This document shows, in pieces, positions 17,475 to 28,341 of a stretch of DNA of 64,000 bases. This stretch comes from Rheinheimera soli (GTDB taxonomy: Bacteria > Pseudomonadota > Gammaproteobacteria > Enterobacterales > Alteromonadaceae). The stretch is from positions 1 to 64,000 of the forward strand of contig NZ_JAJOYU010000015.1 in NCBI RefSeq assembly GCF_021290985.1, in the 5' to 3' direction. Position 1 is the stretch's first letter. Each line of letters begins with the position of its first letter. The position numbers were made by a program, and so were the translations under genes. The notes below the pieces were generated by a model. It was not told where the DNA came from, searched no databases, and was given only the letters and a program-made list of their open reading frames with translations.

Positions 17475-18098
17475 TTAAATCATACTGCGCAAAGCCAGTT
17501 TGATCAGCTGTTCACTGCTCATATCGGCCTGCTTAATTTTTTGTACTGCTTTACTGGCTTGCAACTGACTATACCCTAAAGCTACTAATGCACTGATCGC
17601 ATCCTGCTCTGCACTTTCGACCAGTTCAAACGAATCAACTTCATCACCGCTAAGCACTAAATGGTCAGTGACAGGAGTACTGATATTCAGCCCCCAGTCT
17701 TTCAAACGATCGCGCATTTCAATCAATAAACGCTCTGCGGTTTTTTTACCAACGCCGGGTAACTTCACCAGTGTACTGATATCGTCGTGTTGCACACAGC
17801 GGACAAACTGCTGGGCTGAAAGGCCGGATAAGATAGTAAGAGCTAACTTCGGTCCTATGCCATTGGCTTTAATCAGTTGGCGAAACAAAGCACGTTCTGT
17901 GCTGGTATTAAAACCATAAAGAAGTTGTGCATCTTCACGCACCACAAAGTGGGTGTAGATCACGGCTTCTTTGCCAACTTCCGGCAATTTATAAAAGCTG
18001 GTTAAAGGCAGTTGCACTTCGTAACCCACACCTGCCACATCAATGAGTAAATCCGGCGCCTGCTTTTCTAAAATAACACCACGTAATAATCCGATCAC
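17475..18098 (-). CDS. ruvA: Holliday junction DNA-binding protein RuvA
   Basis: This 207-aa tetramer binds four-way junctions and loads RuvB. An N-terminal OB fold ([21 protein letters not shown]), two helix-hairpin-helix motifs ([15 protein letters not shown] and [16 protein letters not shown]) and a C-terminal RuvB-binding helix bundle are seen. The GTG at 18098 is chosen because it gives the universal MIG start and follows CGGAGC by 8 bases. A TTG two codons earlier is unlikely. Confidence 0.97.
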   Translation of the reverse strand: MIGLLRGVILEKQAPDLLIDVAGVGYEVQLPLTSFYKLPEVGKEAVIYTHFVVREDAQLLYGFNTSTERALFRQLIKANGIGPKLALTILSGLSAQQFVRCVQHDDISTLVKLPGVGKKTAERLLIEMRDRLKDWGLNISTPVTDHLVLSGDEVDSFELVESAEQDAISALVALGYSQLQASKAVQKIKQADMSSEQLIKLALRSMI

Positions 18099-18125
18099 AG
18101 TCAAAAGCTCCGGTATTAAAAAAAA

Positions 18126-18647
18126 TCAGCGTAGGCGGCCACGCACTGTTTTGGTGGCCTGCCCTGCCATATGCAATAAACTTTGGTGAGTATGCCCGTG
18201 ACACATAGCCACAGCAAGAGCATCGGCTGCGTCGGCCTGCGGATTGCCTGGTAATTTTAATAAGGTGCGGATCATATGCTGCACCTGAGTTTTATCCGCA
18301 GCACCAGTACCGACTACAGCTTGTTTGACCTGACGGGCTGAATATTCAAAGACTTCAAGACCAGCATTTTTTGCAGCCACTATAGCGGCACCACGAGCTT
18401 GCCCGAGTTTTAAAGCCGAGTCAGGATTGCGCGCCATAAAGACTTGTTCTATCGCAAATACATCAGGCTGGGTTTGCTGAATTATTTCGCTGACACCGTC
18501 AAAAATTTGTTTTAACCGATCAGGTATATCGTTTAGCGTTAAGCGAATACAGCCACTGGCAATATACTCAAATTTTTGACCTGTCTGGCGCACAACCCCG
18601 TACCCTGTTAAACGGCTGCCGGGGTCAATGCCAAGGATGATAGCCAT
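18126..18647 (-). CDS. ruvC: Crossover junction endodeoxyribonuclease RuvC
   Basis: This 173-aa RNase H-fold resolvase cleaves Holliday junctions. The acidic catalytic residues are in [12 protein letters not shown] (D7 region), FAIEQVF and the [14 protein letters not shown] segment. The length equals the E. coli enzyme. Its ATG overlaps the yebC stop (TAATG), so the two are coupled. Confidence 0.98.
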   Translation of the reverse strand: MAIILGIDPGSRLTGYGVVRQTGQKFEYIASGCIRLTLNDIPDRLKQIFDGVSEIIQQTQPDVFAIEQVFMARNPDSALKLGQARGAAIVAAKNAGLEVFEYSARQVKQAVVGTGAADKTQVQHMIRTLLKLPGNPQADAADALAVAMCHGHTHQSLLHMAGQATKTVRGRLR

Positions 18648-19387
18648 TAAGGCACTAACGCCATCACGTCTTCCGCAATGTCTGCATTGTGGTAGACGTT
18701 TTGCACATCGTCGAAATCTTCAAGCATGTCAATGAGCTTAAAAAACTTCACTACATGCTCTGCATCCACTTCAGCTTTGACGGAAGGCACCATGGTTATT
18801 TCAGCATCATCCGCCACTAACTTAGCGGCCTCCAAGGCTTCGCATACATCGTTAAAGCTGTCAGGGCTGGTTATCACTTCAATACTGCCATCTTCATGAC
18901 TGACCACATCTTCAGCGCCCGCCTCTAATGCGATGTCCAGCACCTGATCTTCAGATAAACCCGGCGCAAAAGAGATAATGCCTTTTTTACTGAATAAATA
19001 GCTGACAGAACCTGCAGTGCCCATATTGCCGTATTTGGTAAAAGCACTGCGTACATCCGCCACTGTGCGCTTATGGTTGTCGGTCAAAGTTTCCACCACT
19101 ATAGCCACACCACAAGGGCCATAGCCTTCATACACCAGCTCTTCGTAATTACTGCCGTCCTGCTCACCAGCGCCACGTTTGATAGCCCTGTCTATTGCAT
19201 CCCGGGTCATATTATTCAACAGTGCTTTGGCAACAGCAGTACGTAAACGTGGATTGGCATCCACATCAGCACTGATACGGGCTGACACCGTCAGCTCGCG
19301 AACAAGTTTGGTGAAAATCTTTACCCGCTTGGCATCCTGACGAGCCTTGCGGTGCTTCATGTTAGCCCATTTACTATGACCAGCCAT
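18647..19387 (-). CDS. yebC: YebC/PmpR-family protein
   Basis: This 246-aa member of the TACO1/YebC family starts [21 protein letters not shown], the family signature. The family has been described both as a DNA-binding transcriptional regulator and as a translation factor easing ribosome stalling. The third ATG (19387) is chosen because it gives the conserved MAGHSKW start. It lies between aspS and ruvC, the order known from E. coli (where nudB intervenes). Confidence 0.96.
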   Translation of the reverse strand: MAGHSKWANMKHRKARQDAKRVKIFTKLVRELTVSARISADVDANPRLRTAVAKALLNNMTRDAIDRAIKRGAGEQDGSNYEELVYEGYGPCGVAIVVETLTDNHKRTVADVRSAFTKYGNMGTAGSVSYLFSKKGIISFAPGLSEDQVLDIALEAGAEDVVSHEDGSIEVITSPDSFNDVCEALEAAKLVADDAEITMVPSVKAEVDAEHVVKFFKLIDMLEDFDDVQNVYHNADIAEDVMALVP

Positions 19388-19487
19388 GTGCATCAAACTC
19401 CATTGTAATTATAAAAGTGAAGCGGCCTTAGCCGCTTCAACATAGTTCATCAAAAGCGCGCAATAACGGGTTGCGGCACTTCGTCAG

Positions 19488-21263
19488 TTATTGTTTTTTT
19501 ACCACCTGAATACCCAGCTCGGCCAGTTGAGCCGGATTGGCTTCACCTGGTGCATCGGTCAAAGGACAAGCAGCAGTGGCTGTTTTTGGGAAAGCCATTA
19601 CATCACGAATGGACGTGGCGCCAGTCATTAACATCACCAGACGGTCTAAGCCAAAAGCTAAACCTGCATGTGGCGGCGCGCCATAACGTAAGGCTTCCAG
19701 TAAGAAACCAAACTTCTCAGCCGCTTCTTCATCGCTGATCCCCAGTAACTGGAATACTTTAGCCTGCACATCCGGCGTGTGGATACGCACAGAACCACCA
19801 CCTAACTCAGTACCGTTGAGTACCATGTCGTAGGCATTGGATAACAGCGCTCTGTGATCCAGTTTATCCATTTCGGTAGCTAGGAATTCAGCCGTGTCCA
19901 AAGGCGAAGTAAACGGATGGTGTACAGCAGAGAAACTGCCATCATCGTTTTCTTCAAACATTGGGAAGTCCACAACCCACAATGGTTTCCAGCCTTGCAC
20001 CGTTAAACCTAAATCTTCACCTAACTTCAGACGCAAAGCGCCCATCGCTTCACAGACTACTTTATAGCTGTCTGCGCCGAAGAAAATTAAGTCGCCAGTA
20101 GTCGCTTGGGTACGGCTTAAAATTTCGCTGATAATTTCAGGCGTTAAAAATTTAGCAACAGGAGACTGAATACCTTCAGCGCCAGCGTTAATATCGTTAA
20201 CCTTTAACCAAGCTAAACCTTTAGCACCGTAAATGCCGACAAATGCAGTGTAATTATCGATGTCTTTACGTGACACTTTTTCTGCAGCGCCTGGTACTTT
20301 TAACGCAACCACACGGCCTTTGTTATCGTTGGCTGGGCCTGAAAACACTTTAAATTCAACGTCTTTTAAAAGATCTGCCACATCGACAAACTGCATTGGG
20401 TTACGCAGGTCTGGTTTGTCTGAACCATATAAACGCATAGCTTCGTTATAGGTCATGCGCGGCATTTTGCCTAAATCAACATCCAAAAGCTGCAGGAACA
20501 TCTGATGCACCATCTGCTCTGTCACTTCCATGACCTGCTCTGAGGTCATGAACGAAGTTTCGATATCAATCTGAGTAAATTCAGGCTGACGGTCAGCACG
20601 TAAATCTTCGTCACGGAAACATTTAACGATTTGGTAATAGCGATCCAGACCCGCCATCATCAGCAATTGTTTAAACAACTGTGGTGACTGTGGCAACGCG
20701 AAAAACTGACCTTTGTGCGTGCGGCTTGGTACTAAATAGTCACGGGCACCTTCAGGAGTGGCTTTGGTCAGAATGGGCGTTTCAACGTCCAAAAAGCCCT
20801 GGCTGTCCATAAAGTTACGCACGAAGCTGGTCACTTTAGCGCGGAACTTTAAGCGATCGCTCATCAGAGGACGGCGTAAATCAATATAACGGTATTTTAA
20901 GCGCTGTTCTTCGCTGTTGTTCTGGTTTGGATCCAGCGGTATTGGCGCAGATTTATTCAAAATAGTCAGGCTAGAGGCGTAGACTTCCACTTCACCTGTG
21001 GCCATCTCACTGTTGACCTGAGATTCTGGACGAGCGCGCACAGTGCCTGTTAATTGCACACAAAATTCATTACGTAAATCTGCAGCCTGAGAGAATAAGT
21101 CAGTTAAGTCCGGATCAAAAAATACCTGAACCAGGCCTTCGCGGTCGCGCAGGTCAATAAAAATCAAACCACCTAAGTCACGACGGCGGTTTACCCAACC
21201 ACATAATGAAACCTGTTGACCAATGTTTTCTGCCTTTAATGAACCGCAATAATGGCTACGCAT
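19488..21263 (-). CDS. aspS: Aspartyl-tRNA synthetase
   Basis: This 591-aa bacterial-type class II synthetase has an N-terminal anticodon-binding OB fold (MRSHYCGSL...[15 protein letters not shown]). Motif 2 is [18 protein letters not shown], and the bacterial GAD insertion lies in the middle. Motif 3 is [16 protein letters not shown] near the C-terminus. The length matches the E. coli enzyme (590 aa). It charges tRNA-Asp and heads the aspS-yebC-ruvCAB block. Confidence 0.98.
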   Translation of the reverse strand: MRSHYCGSLKAENIGQQVSLCGWVNRRRDLGGLIFIDLRDREGLVQVFFDPDLTDLFSQAADLRNEFCVQLTGTVRARPESQVNSEMATGEVEVYASSLTILNKSAPIPLDPNQNNSEEQRLKYRYIDLRRPLMSDRLKFRAKVTSFVRNFMDSQGFLDVETPILTKATPEGARDYLVPSRTHKGQFFALPQSPQLFKQLLMMAGLDRYYQIVKCFRDEDLRADRQPEFTQIDIETSFMTSEQVMEVTEQMVHQMFLQLLDVDLGKMPRMTYNEAMRLYGSDKPDLRNPMQFVDVADLLKDVEFKVFSGPANDNKGRVVALKVPGAAEKVSRKDIDNYTAFVGIYGAKGLAWLKVNDINAGAEGIQSPVAKFLTPEIISEILSRTQATTGDLIFFGADSYKVVCEAMGALRLKLGEDLGLTVQGWKPLWVVDFPMFEENDDGSFSAVHHPFTSPLDTAEFLATEMDKLDHRALLSNAYDMVLNGTELGGGSVRIHTPDVQAKVFQLLGISDEEAAEKFGFLLEALRYGAPPHAGLAFGLDRLVMLMTGATSIRDVMAFPKTATAACPLTDAPGEANPAQLAELGIQVVKKQ

Positions 21264-21346
21264 TAACTTATCCTTTCAGTCGAACTTTAATCTGCCTGTG
21301 AAAATGAGCGCTAATTATATAGAAAAGACGCTTAATGTCACTGCTC

Positions 21347-24166
21347 TTAACGACTAAAACGATATTGGCTTTTGCCTTGCTGCTTCACTTGATACATCAA
21401 TTTGTCGGCAGATTTTAATAAAGTAGCAGCGTCAGTGCCGTCATGCGGGTAAATCGCAATGCCAATACTGGCTCCGACGCTGGCCTGACACACTGACAAA
21501 GCCAGCGGTTCCTGCAGGTAAAGCAGTATTTTTTCAGCCACTATGGCCGCATCATCTTTATCGACCAGTCCTGTTAATAAAATTACAAACTCATCGCCAC
21601 CAAAACGGGCCACTGTATCTGTTTTCCGTACGCAGTGGCTTAATAAAGCGGACAACTTCACCAGCATTTCATCGCCAACATCATGCCCATACTGATCATT
21701 CACCAGCTTAAAGCCATCCAAATCAATAAACATCAGCGCCAGCATTTCGTTGTGACGGGCATGCTGATGCAATGCCGTTTGCAGGCGTTCAATCAGCAGA
21801 CTGCGGTTGGGCAACTGAGTTAAATCATCGTGACCTGCCATAAAGCGCATTTTTTCTTCCACTTTACGGCGTAAATTCACTTCACGGCGTAAGGAAAAGT
21901 TCCAAATCAAAAAGCCAACAATAACCGCCATAGACACCGCAGCAATTTGCAGTACCAGCGTCATCACCCGGCTTTGATCCAAGCCTTGTTTAATCTCAAG
22001 ATTCAGCCATTTATCCTGCAGACTTTTTCTGTCTGCTTCATTGATGGTTTTAATACCTTTGTTCAGGATCACCAATAATTCAGGTAAATTTTTATGCACA
22101 CCAAAATAAGAAGGATAAACAGGTAAATCTGTTGGCAAATAAGCTCGTAAATTGACATAACGGGGATCCCGCATCGCCACACCTGACGCTACCACAGTGT
22201 CCAGTACAAAGTCGGCCTGCCCTGCGACCACCATCTCCAAACCGTCATTTAAACTATCGACTTCAATCACCTGATGTTTTGGAAAATCTGTTTTGAGTTG
22301 CTGTACAAACTGGTACTCACGCATTATCGCAATCCGCTGGCCTGGCATTTGCGCCAGCTTGCTGTCGAATGACGCATCGTGTTTACCTATCATAATCCAT
22401 TGTAAAGTCCAGTAATCCAGGCTGAAGTTACTGAAACTGCGCCGTTCTGGTAAGTCGGAGATATTCGCGACCATCTGCAGTTTTCCGGCTTTAAAATCCT
22501 TCAATAACATCGCCCAATCACTGTAAGGCTGAGGCACAAACTGCACATCTAAACGTTGGTTCAGTAACTTCAATATATCGCTGGTAATGCCCTGGGCTTC
22601 ACCCTTTTCATCGACAAATTCGACCGGACGCCAGTCACTCATCACGCCAACCCGGATCTGCTGATGTTGATTTAGCCACTGCCGTTCTGCATCAGTTAAA
22701 GGCACTTTGTCGCGAAATGTCTGAAAATAGCCACCGGCCTCTTTGTCCAGCCAGCGATTTTCAATCGCAACCATTTCATCCAGACTGATCTGTGAAAAAC
22801 CTTGCTGAATAGTTTGATACAGCTCTTCGTTCTCGGCACGGGTCAGAGAGTAAACAGCAGATTCATAACGAATTCCGGGAAACACTTTAAGACTGTTCTG
22901 ACTGCTGTTTTGTAATAAACGACTGCGAACTATGACATCAGAGGCTAAAAAGCCGGTTAATTGCTTGCTTAACACGGCCTCAATCATCTGATCAACGGTA
23001 TCAAACACCTTCAGTTTTGCATCCGGGAATTGCTGCTGAACCTGAGGACCAAAACTGGCGGTATGCAATAACCCCAGTGTCGCATCTTTGAGCTGCTGTG
23101 GATCTGTAAGCTCTGATTCACTGCTATAAAACAACGAGGAATAAATATTGTACAAGTGGTAAGCCGGTTTTAAACCGGTAAACTTTTCCTTGTTTTCAAC
23201 CTGCGCCATTTGCACGTCAATACGGCCTTTACGCAAATAGGCTAATGAATCTTCTGACTGATTTGGCACAAAACTGATATCGATACCGGTATTTTTTGAC
23301 CATAAGCGCCATAAATCAACAAAAACACCTTGCACATCACCAACAGGACTGACGTGCATAAAAGGTTGATTGCCAATAGACACGCCGATCAGCAAAGTGT
23401 TTGGGTCGGTATCCACACTGAGCCATTTGCGCTCCAATTGATCTCTGAAAGCCAGATCAAGAGTAGCGGTCGCTTCTTTTAACTGTTTCAGTAAGACCAC
23501 CTGGTCTTGCCTGACCGCAAAGGTCAGCTCTATTTTCCTCACTGGTACTTTTTTATATACAGGATAAAACGTCATCAGCTCCCGATAGCGTGCATAACGT
23601 GGCGGCAATCGATCAAGACCGGTAAAGGCTTTAATTTCGCCTCTTAAGGCGGAATCGTACATTTGTGACACCGAATCGTAATGCTTTAACACCAGATCAG
23701 GTTGTTGTTGGCTCAGGCTGTCGATATGAGTGGAGCGTTCAACCACCCCAACCAGATGGGGCTTTAAATCGGTCAGATTATGCACGCCGCCCAAATCTCT
23801 GTGCACAAACACATTACTGAAAATATCCAGATAACTCAGACCTAATAAATACTGTTGTTCACGATCTGTAGTTCGCCCAAGGCCACCATGTAAATCGATA
23901 ACGCCTGAGTCCAGCATACTTAACGTATCAGCCCAGTCAGCGGCGACGAACTCCGCTTTGATGCCTTGTTGCCTGGCGACTTCCAGCCAATAATCCACCA
24001 CTAAACCTGCAGCCTGCCCTTGCTCATTGACGAACATATAAGGATAAGTATCGCTGGATATACCTATTTTCAGTGATGCCGGAAGTTCACTGATGACTGC
24101 AGAGCTCTGAGCCTGCAGAGTAAAACCTGTAAGTAGCACAAACAACAGCAGCACGTTTTTCATCAT
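21347..24166 (-). CDS. Membrane diguanylate cyclase with three periplasmic solute-binding domains
   Basis: This 939-aa sensor has a signal peptide (residues 1-20). Three type-3 periplasmic binding domains follow, starting about 32 (LKIGISSDTYPYMF), 257 (LLIGVSIGNQPFMHV) and 503 (IRVGVMSDWRPVEFV). A transmembrane helix is at about 734-757. A cytoplasmic GGDEF domain has an intact active site (RFGGDEFVILL, GGDEF at 856-860) and an RKTD inhibitory I-site placed five residues before it. It should make cyclic-di-GMP in response to periplasmic ligands, perhaps amino acids. BvgS-like kinases use the same sensory domains. The ligand is unknown. It stands alone between aspS and a divergent DUF72 gene. 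Confidence 0.92.
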   Translation of the reverse strand: MMKNVLLLFVLLTGFTLQAQSSAVISELPASLKIGISSDTYPYMFVNEQGQAAGLVVDYWLEVARQQGIKAEFVAADWADTLSMLDSGVIDLHGGLGRTTDREQQYLLGLSYLDIFSNVFVHRDLGGVHNLTDLKPHLVGVVERSTHIDSLSQQQPDLVLKHYDSVSQMYDSALRGEIKAFTGLDRLPPRYARYRELMTFYPVYKKVPVRKIELTFAVRQDQVVLLKQLKEATATLDLAFRDQLERKWLSVDTDPNTLLIGVSIGNQPFMHVSPVGDVQGVFVDLWRLWSKNTGIDISFVPNQSEDSLAYLRKGRIDVQMAQVENKEKFTGLKPAYHLYNIYSSLFYSSESELTDPQQLKDATLGLLHTASFGPQVQQQFPDAKLKVFDTVDQMIEAVLSKQLTGFLASDVIVRSRLLQNSSQNSLKVFPGIRYESAVYSLTRAENEELYQTIQQGFSQISLDEMVAIENRWLDKEAGGYFQTFRDKVPLTDAERQWLNQHQQIRVGVMSDWRPVEFVDEKGEAQGITSDILKLLNQRLDVQFVPQPYSDWAMLLKDFKAGKLQMVANISDLPERRSFSNFSLDYWTLQWIMIGKHDASFDSKLAQMPGQRIAIMREYQFVQQLKTDFPKHQVIEVDSLNDGLEMVVAGQADFVLDTVVASGVAMRDPRYVNLRAYLPTDLPVYPSYFGVHKNLPELLVILNKGIKTINEADRKSLQDKWLNLEIKQGLDQSRVMTLVLQIAAVSMAVIVGFLIWNFSLRREVNLRRKVEEKMRFMAGHDDLTQLPNRSLLIERLQTALHQHARHNEMLALMFIDLDGFKLVNDQYGHDVGDEMLVKLSALLSHCVRKTDTVARFGGDEFVILLTGLVDKDDAAIVAEKILLYLQEPLALSVCQASVGASIGIAIYPHDGTDAATLLKSADKLMYQVKQQGKSQYRFSR

Positions 24167-24261
24167 AATAGAGATAGAATCTTTACCTTGGTTTAACAGC
24201 TCGAATACAGCGATAATAGGCGCCTTATGGATTATGAAACTTTTTACAACGGGATTCGCGG

Positions 24262-25101
24262 ATGCTTTATCTTGGCTGCCCGGTCTGGGCTAACCCTCAG
24301 TGGAAAAACCTGATATTTAACAGCAAGCTGGATCCGTCTGACTTTCTTGCTAACTATAGTAGGTATTTCAACTCTGTAGAGGGCAACACCAGTTTTTATG
24401 CTGATCCGTCGCCACAGACGGTAAATCGCTGGAAAGAGCAAAGCGATGAAGCTTTCCGTTTTACCTTAAAAGTCCCCAAACGATTAAGCCATCAGTTTCA
24501 ACAATTCCAGCATGCCGAGTTACAACTCTGGCTGGATCTGATAGCGCCGCTGGCAGAAAAACTGGCTTTGGTGCATTTACAGCTTCCCGCTTATTTTTCA
24601 CCAGAGCATTTAAGCTGGCTTAAACAAATGCTGAATAGCTTATGTTCTTCCTTTTCTGTCGCGGTTGAGGTGCGCCATCCGGTGTTTTTTGATAAAGCAG
24701 AACATGAAATCACCTTGAACCGTTTATTGCGTGATTTTGAGGCAGAGCGGGTGATATTTGACAGCAGAGCTTTATTCTCAGTGCCAGCTACAACCGCAGC
24801 ATTGCTGGACGCGCAGCGAAAAAAACCTTATTTACCGGTGCATGCAGTGGCCTTGACCAAACAGCCGATGCTGCGTTTTGTCGGCACTGACGATATGACC
24901 ATCAATCAGCATTTTTATCAGCCTTGGCTTGGGAAAGTCCGGCAATGGCTGGATGAAGGTAAGACACCTTTTTGTTTTTTCCACAGCCCGGACAATTTAA
25001 CGGCTCCACAGCTGGCAAGGCAGTTTGTGATGGATCTGGGTATAGAGCATCCGATACTGGCACCCTGGCCAGAAAATCAGAGCCAACTGAGTCTGCTTTG
25101 A
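24262..25101 (+). CDS. DUF72 family protein (YecE-like)
   Basis: This 279-aa protein of the DUF72 TIM-barrel family starts with the family pattern [15 protein letters not shown] and has [19 protein letters not shown] and [13 protein letters not shown]. Its biochemical role is not established. The position upstream of cmoA-cmoB resembles E. coli, where yecE precedes cmoA, so the gene is probably the yecE counterpart. The ATG at 24262 follows an ACGGGA site. Confidence 0.9.
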   Translation: MLYLGCPVWANPQWKNLIFNSKLDPSDFLANYSRYFNSVEGNTSFYADPSPQTVNRWKEQSDEAFRFTLKVPKRLSHQFQQFQHAELQLWLDLIAPLAEKLALVHLQLPAYFSPEHLSWLKQMLNSLCSSFSVAVEVRHPVFFDKAEHEITLNRLLRDFEAERVIFDSRALFSVPATTAALLDAQRKKPYLPVHAVALTKQPMLRFVGTDDMTINQHFYQPWLGKVRQWLDEGKTPFCFFHSPDNLTAPQLARQFVMDLGIEHPILAPWPENQSQLSLL

Positions 25102-25165
25102 TTTCGCCCTCAAGCCAAAATACGTTAAACTGTCCGCCAATTACAGGTATGAAGTAGTTCGACTG

Positions 25166-25906
25166 ATGCAAAAAGATCATATTTACGCCGACCCTTTGGG
25201 CCATATTCAGGATTTTTGTTTTGACTCTGCTGTCGTGGATGTGTTTCCGGACATGATCCAACGCTCTGTGCCTGGCTATCAAACCATTATTCAGACCATA
25301 GGCAAGCTGACGCAACGTTATCAGCAAGCCAACAGCAACTATTACGATTTGGGCTGCTCTTTGGGAGCGGCTAGTTTAGCTATGCGCCGTCAGATCACTG
25401 CACCGGGTTGTCAGTTGATTGGGGTCGACAACAGTGCCGCTATGGTGGAACGTTGTACCAGTCATTTACAGGCCTTTCGTTCTGACGTGCCAGCGACCGT
25501 ATTGCTGGCCGATATTCGAGATATTCCGATGGAAAACGCCGCTGTGGTGGTCAGTAATTTCACCTTGCAGTTTCTGGCGAAAGAAGACAGAGCCCGCCTG
25601 ATTGAACGTATTTATCAAGCACTCAAGCCTGGTGGTATTTTTGTATTGTCAGAAAAAATTATCGAAACTGATGCCACCACGCACGAACTGCTGATTGACT
25701 TACACCACGATTTCAAACGCGCTAATGGCTATAGCGAGCTGGAAATCAGCCAAAAACGTACTGCGCTTGAAAATGTGATGCGCCCTGACAGTCTGGCCGA
25801 ACATAAAGCACGACTGTCTGCTGCAGGTTTTGAACATATCAGTTTGTGGTTCCAGTGCTTTAATTTCTGCTCTATGGTGGCCATTAAAGCCGAGGCGCAG
25901 CAATGA
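25166..25906 (+). CDS. cmoA: Carboxy-S-adenosyl-L-methionine synthase CmoA
   Basis: This 246-aa enzyme makes carboxy-SAM from SAM and prephenate for the wobble-uridine modification cmo5U34 in tRNA. The Rossmann methyltransferase fold has [15 protein letters not shown] at about 53-67. Other features are [14 protein letters not shown] and [10 protein letters not shown]. The stop overlaps the cmoB start (ATGA), consistent with a two-step pathway. Confidence 0.97.
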   Translation: MQKDHIYADPLGHIQDFCFDSAVVDVFPDMIQRSVPGYQTIIQTIGKLTQRYQQANSNYYDLGCSLGAASLAMRRQITAPGCQLIGVDNSAAMVERCTSHLQAFRSDVPATVLLADIRDIPMENAAVVVSNFTLQFLAKEDRARLIERIYQALKPGGIFVLSEKIIETDATTHELLIDLHHDFKRANGYSELEISQKRTALENVMRPDSLAEHKARLSAAGFEHISLWFQCFNFCSMVAIKAEAQQ

Positions 25907-26868
25907 GCCGTTTTCAGAGTTTTTATCAGCAAATTGCCGCTAATAAACTGGTGCACTGGCTGGAAACCTTACCGGCTCAATTAAAAAGCTGGGAGCAAGA
26001 GGCTTTGCATGGTGACTTTAAGCAATGGCAAAAAGTACTAGACCATTTGCCAGTTGCAGCGAAGATCTGTGTCGAATTAAAAACTAAAGTCGAATTTGGC
26101 CAGCCAGAAGATTTAAACCAAGGCCAAAAACAGCGGCTTGAAGTGCTGTTGCGTCAACTGATGCCATGGCGCAAAGGCCCTTTTACTTTGCATGGTTTAA
26201 CCATTGATACCGAATGGCGCTCTGACTGGAAATGGGACAGAGTTCTGCCTCATATCAGTCCACTTGCACACAGAACAGTGCTGGATGTGGGGTGTGGCAG
26301 TGGCTATCACTTATGGCGAATGAAAGGTGAAGGCGCAGAATTTGTCGTAGGCATTGATCCTTCACAGCTATTTTATTGTCAGTTTGAAGCCATCAAACAT
26401 TTTCATCCTGACCCGACAGTGCATTTATTGCCGGTCGGCATCGACGATATGCCGGAACTGAAAGCTTTTGATACGGTGTTTTCAATGGGAGTGTTGTATC
26501 ACCGTCGCTCCCCTATCGACTTTTTAGCTCAATTAAAACAGCAACTGCGCCCTGGTGGTGAGTTGGTGCTGGAAACCCTAGTGATTGAAGGCGATGAGCA
26601 GGCGGTGTTAGTGCCCACTGACCGCTACGCTAAAATGCGTAATGTCTGGTTTATCCCAAGCACGGCAGCTCTGTTGTTGTGGATGCAACGCGTGGGCTTT
26701 AAAAATGCAAAAGTAGTGGATTTATCTGTCACCAGTCTGGATGAACAACGTAAAACCAGCTGGATGGAAAATGAAAGTCTGATTGATTTTCTTGACCCAA
26801 CTGATCATAGTAAAACCATTGAAGGCTATCCGGCACCGCTGCGGGCTGTGATAGTGGCACAGGCTTAA
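25903..26868 (+). CDS. cmoB: tRNA U34 carboxymethyltransferase CmoB
   Basis: This 321-aa enzyme transfers the carboxymethyl group from carboxy-SAM to 5-hydroxyuridine at position 34 of tRNA. The SAM-type site is [16 protein letters not shown] at about 125-140, followed by VVGIDPS and [13 protein letters not shown]. The length matches E. coli CmoB (323 aa). It is coupled to cmoA by a 4-base overlap. Confidence 0.97.
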   Translation: MSRFQSFYQQIAANKLVHWLETLPAQLKSWEQEALHGDFKQWQKVLDHLPVAAKICVELKTKVEFGQPEDLNQGQKQRLEVLLRQLMPWRKGPFTLHGLTIDTEWRSDWKWDRVLPHISPLAHRTVLDVGCGSGYHLWRMKGEGAEFVVGIDPSQLFYCQFEAIKHFHPDPTVHLLPVGIDDMPELKAFDTVFSMGVLYHRRSPIDFLAQLKQQLRPGGELVLETLVIEGDEQAVLVPTDRYAKMRNVWFIPSTAALLLWMQRVGFKNAKVVDLSVTSLDEQRKTSWMENESLIDFLDPTDHSKTIEGYPAPLRAVIVAQA

Positions 26869-26883
26869 ACTGAAGGAATTTCG

Positions 26884-27777
26884 ATGCCGTACCGCCCCAA
26901 ATCTACCATGGAACAATGGCGCATACTACAAGCTGTGGTCGATGCGGGGGGTTATGCTCAGGCTGCTGATTTACTAAATAAAAGTCAGTCGTCCTTGAAT
27001 CATGCGGTCGCTAAATTGCAGTACCAACTGGGCGTGGAACTGCTGGAAGTGAAAGGTCGTAAAGCCTTTTTAACATCGGCTGGTGAAGTCATGTTGCGCC
27101 GCTCTCGTTTATTGACCCAACAAATTGAAGATTTAGAGCTGTTGGCTTCCAATATTAACGTAGGCTGGGAGCCTGAAATTCGCATTGCAGTGGAATTAAT
27201 TTACCCGAAAAAATATCTGTATCAGGCGCTGGCCAAATTTCACCCTATTTCTCGTGGCAGCCGCATTCAGATCATAGATACGGTCATTACTGGCTCCACA
27301 GAAATGATTATTGAACATAAGGCAGATTTAGTCATAGCAGCCTCACCCAGTGTACCTAAAGGTTATATAGGCGAACCTTTGAGCGTGACACAAATGATCC
27401 CTGTGGTGGGGCAAGCCCATGTACTGGCACAACAGCCAGAACTGGACTTAAATGAGCTGAGTCAGCATTTACAAATAGTAATCAGAGATACCGCCAGTAA
27501 ACCTAAAGACGTAGGCTGGTTGCGGGCAGAACAACGCTGGACTGTAAATAATTTTTTTGAAGCAATAGATATTCTGAAAAGTGGCATTGGGTTTTGTTGG
27601 TTACCTGAATTTCTAATCGATGATTTGGTAAAAGCCGGCGTTCTGGTCCGCCTTAGTATTCCATTAAGCTCAGCCCGTGTTGTGCCTTTAGCTTTAATTA
27701 CACCCAAAGAAGAAACTCTAGGGCCTGGCAGCCGTCAGTTACGAGAGCTGTTATTAGCCGAACATAAAAACTACTAA
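26884..27777 (+). CDS. LysR-family transcriptional regulator
   Basis: This 297-aa regulator has an N-terminal winged helix-turn-helix (TMEQWRILQAVVDAGGYAQAADLLNKSQSSLNHAVAKLQYQLG, residues about 8-51 in two pieces). A LysR substrate-binding domain covers about 95-290. It begins 15 bases after cmoB and ends 13 bases before a small unknown gene, so the three may share a transcript. Effector and targets are unknown. No divergent partner gene is present, which is unusual for the family. Confidence 0.88.
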   Translation: MPYRPKSTMEQWRILQAVVDAGGYAQAADLLNKSQSSLNHAVAKLQYQLGVELLEVKGRKAFLTSAGEVMLRRSRLLTQQIEDLELLASNINVGWEPEIRIAVELIYPKKYLYQALAKFHPISRGSRIQIIDTVITGSTEMIIEHKADLVIAASPSVPKGYIGEPLSVTQMIPVVGQAHVLAQQPELDLNELSQHLQIVIRDTASKPKDVGWLRAEQRWTVNNFFEAIDILKSGIGFCWLPEFLIDDLVKAGVLVRLSIPLSSARVVPLALITPKEETLGPGSRQLRELLLAEHKNY

Positions 27778-27790
27778 TCAGGGGATAATA

Positions 27791-28198
27791 ATGAATCACC
27801 AAGAAGTGACTGAATTAATGAAAGTGACAGCACAGGATGCTGTTGTATACGCAGCGGAAGAGCACCAAGTGTTATTAGATTTTAGCCTGGACAGCTTAAC
27901 TAAAGTAGACGAAATACTCAGCGAACTGTTTTTACGTCAACAGGAACAACGCCACGCTGATGAGGTTTTATTCACTCTGTCTAATGTATTTGGTGCTTAT
28001 ACAGGTGAAGTTTTTATTCATCATGTGGGTGGCCAGTGGTATTACGATGAGTCGGCCCCCGAAGCCCCCTACATTTGTGTGCGCTACAACGGTAAAGAAT
28101 TTCCTTTTGCGTCTTTGGTTTATCATCAGATTGCCAAAACCCCAAGCGCCAGTTTACGTAACTATGTGGGCCAGGCAATGAATAACGTGATGCAATAA
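27791..28198 (+). CDS. Conserved-looking protein of unknown function
   Basis: This 135-aa protein is not recognised. It has no signal peptide or membrane segment. The first half is acidic and helical (residues 1-65). The second half contains GEVFIHHVGGQWYYDE and YICVRYNGKEFPF, suggesting a small alpha+beta fold. A GGGGAT-type ribosome site precedes its ATG, and codon use looks like its neighbours, so it is a real gene. It lies 13 bases after the LysR gene and may be its cotranscribed partner. Confidence 0.7.
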   Translation: MNHQEVTELMKVTAQDAVVYAAEEHQVLLDFSLDSLTKVDEILSELFLRQQEQRHADEVLFTLSNVFGAYTGEVFIHHVGGQWYYDESAPEAPYICVRYNGKEFPFASLVYHQIAKTPSASLRNYVGQAMNNVMQ

Positions 28199-28341
28199 CA
28201 GGACTTTGGCACAAAGTTCTACAGCGGTTCCATCCGCATTCACAGAATGCTGTGCAGTAAATCCTTTTGTCTGGCGGCTTTACAAGGTAAAATGCCGCCA
28301 ATTTTTTTGGACCTTCACTTTTTAGCCATTTGGGGATTGCC

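Noticed and set aside
28199-28341. PurR operator upstream of purM
   Set aside because: I looked for the ACGCAAACGTTTGCGT-type palindrome and found none, nor any riboswitch-like pattern.
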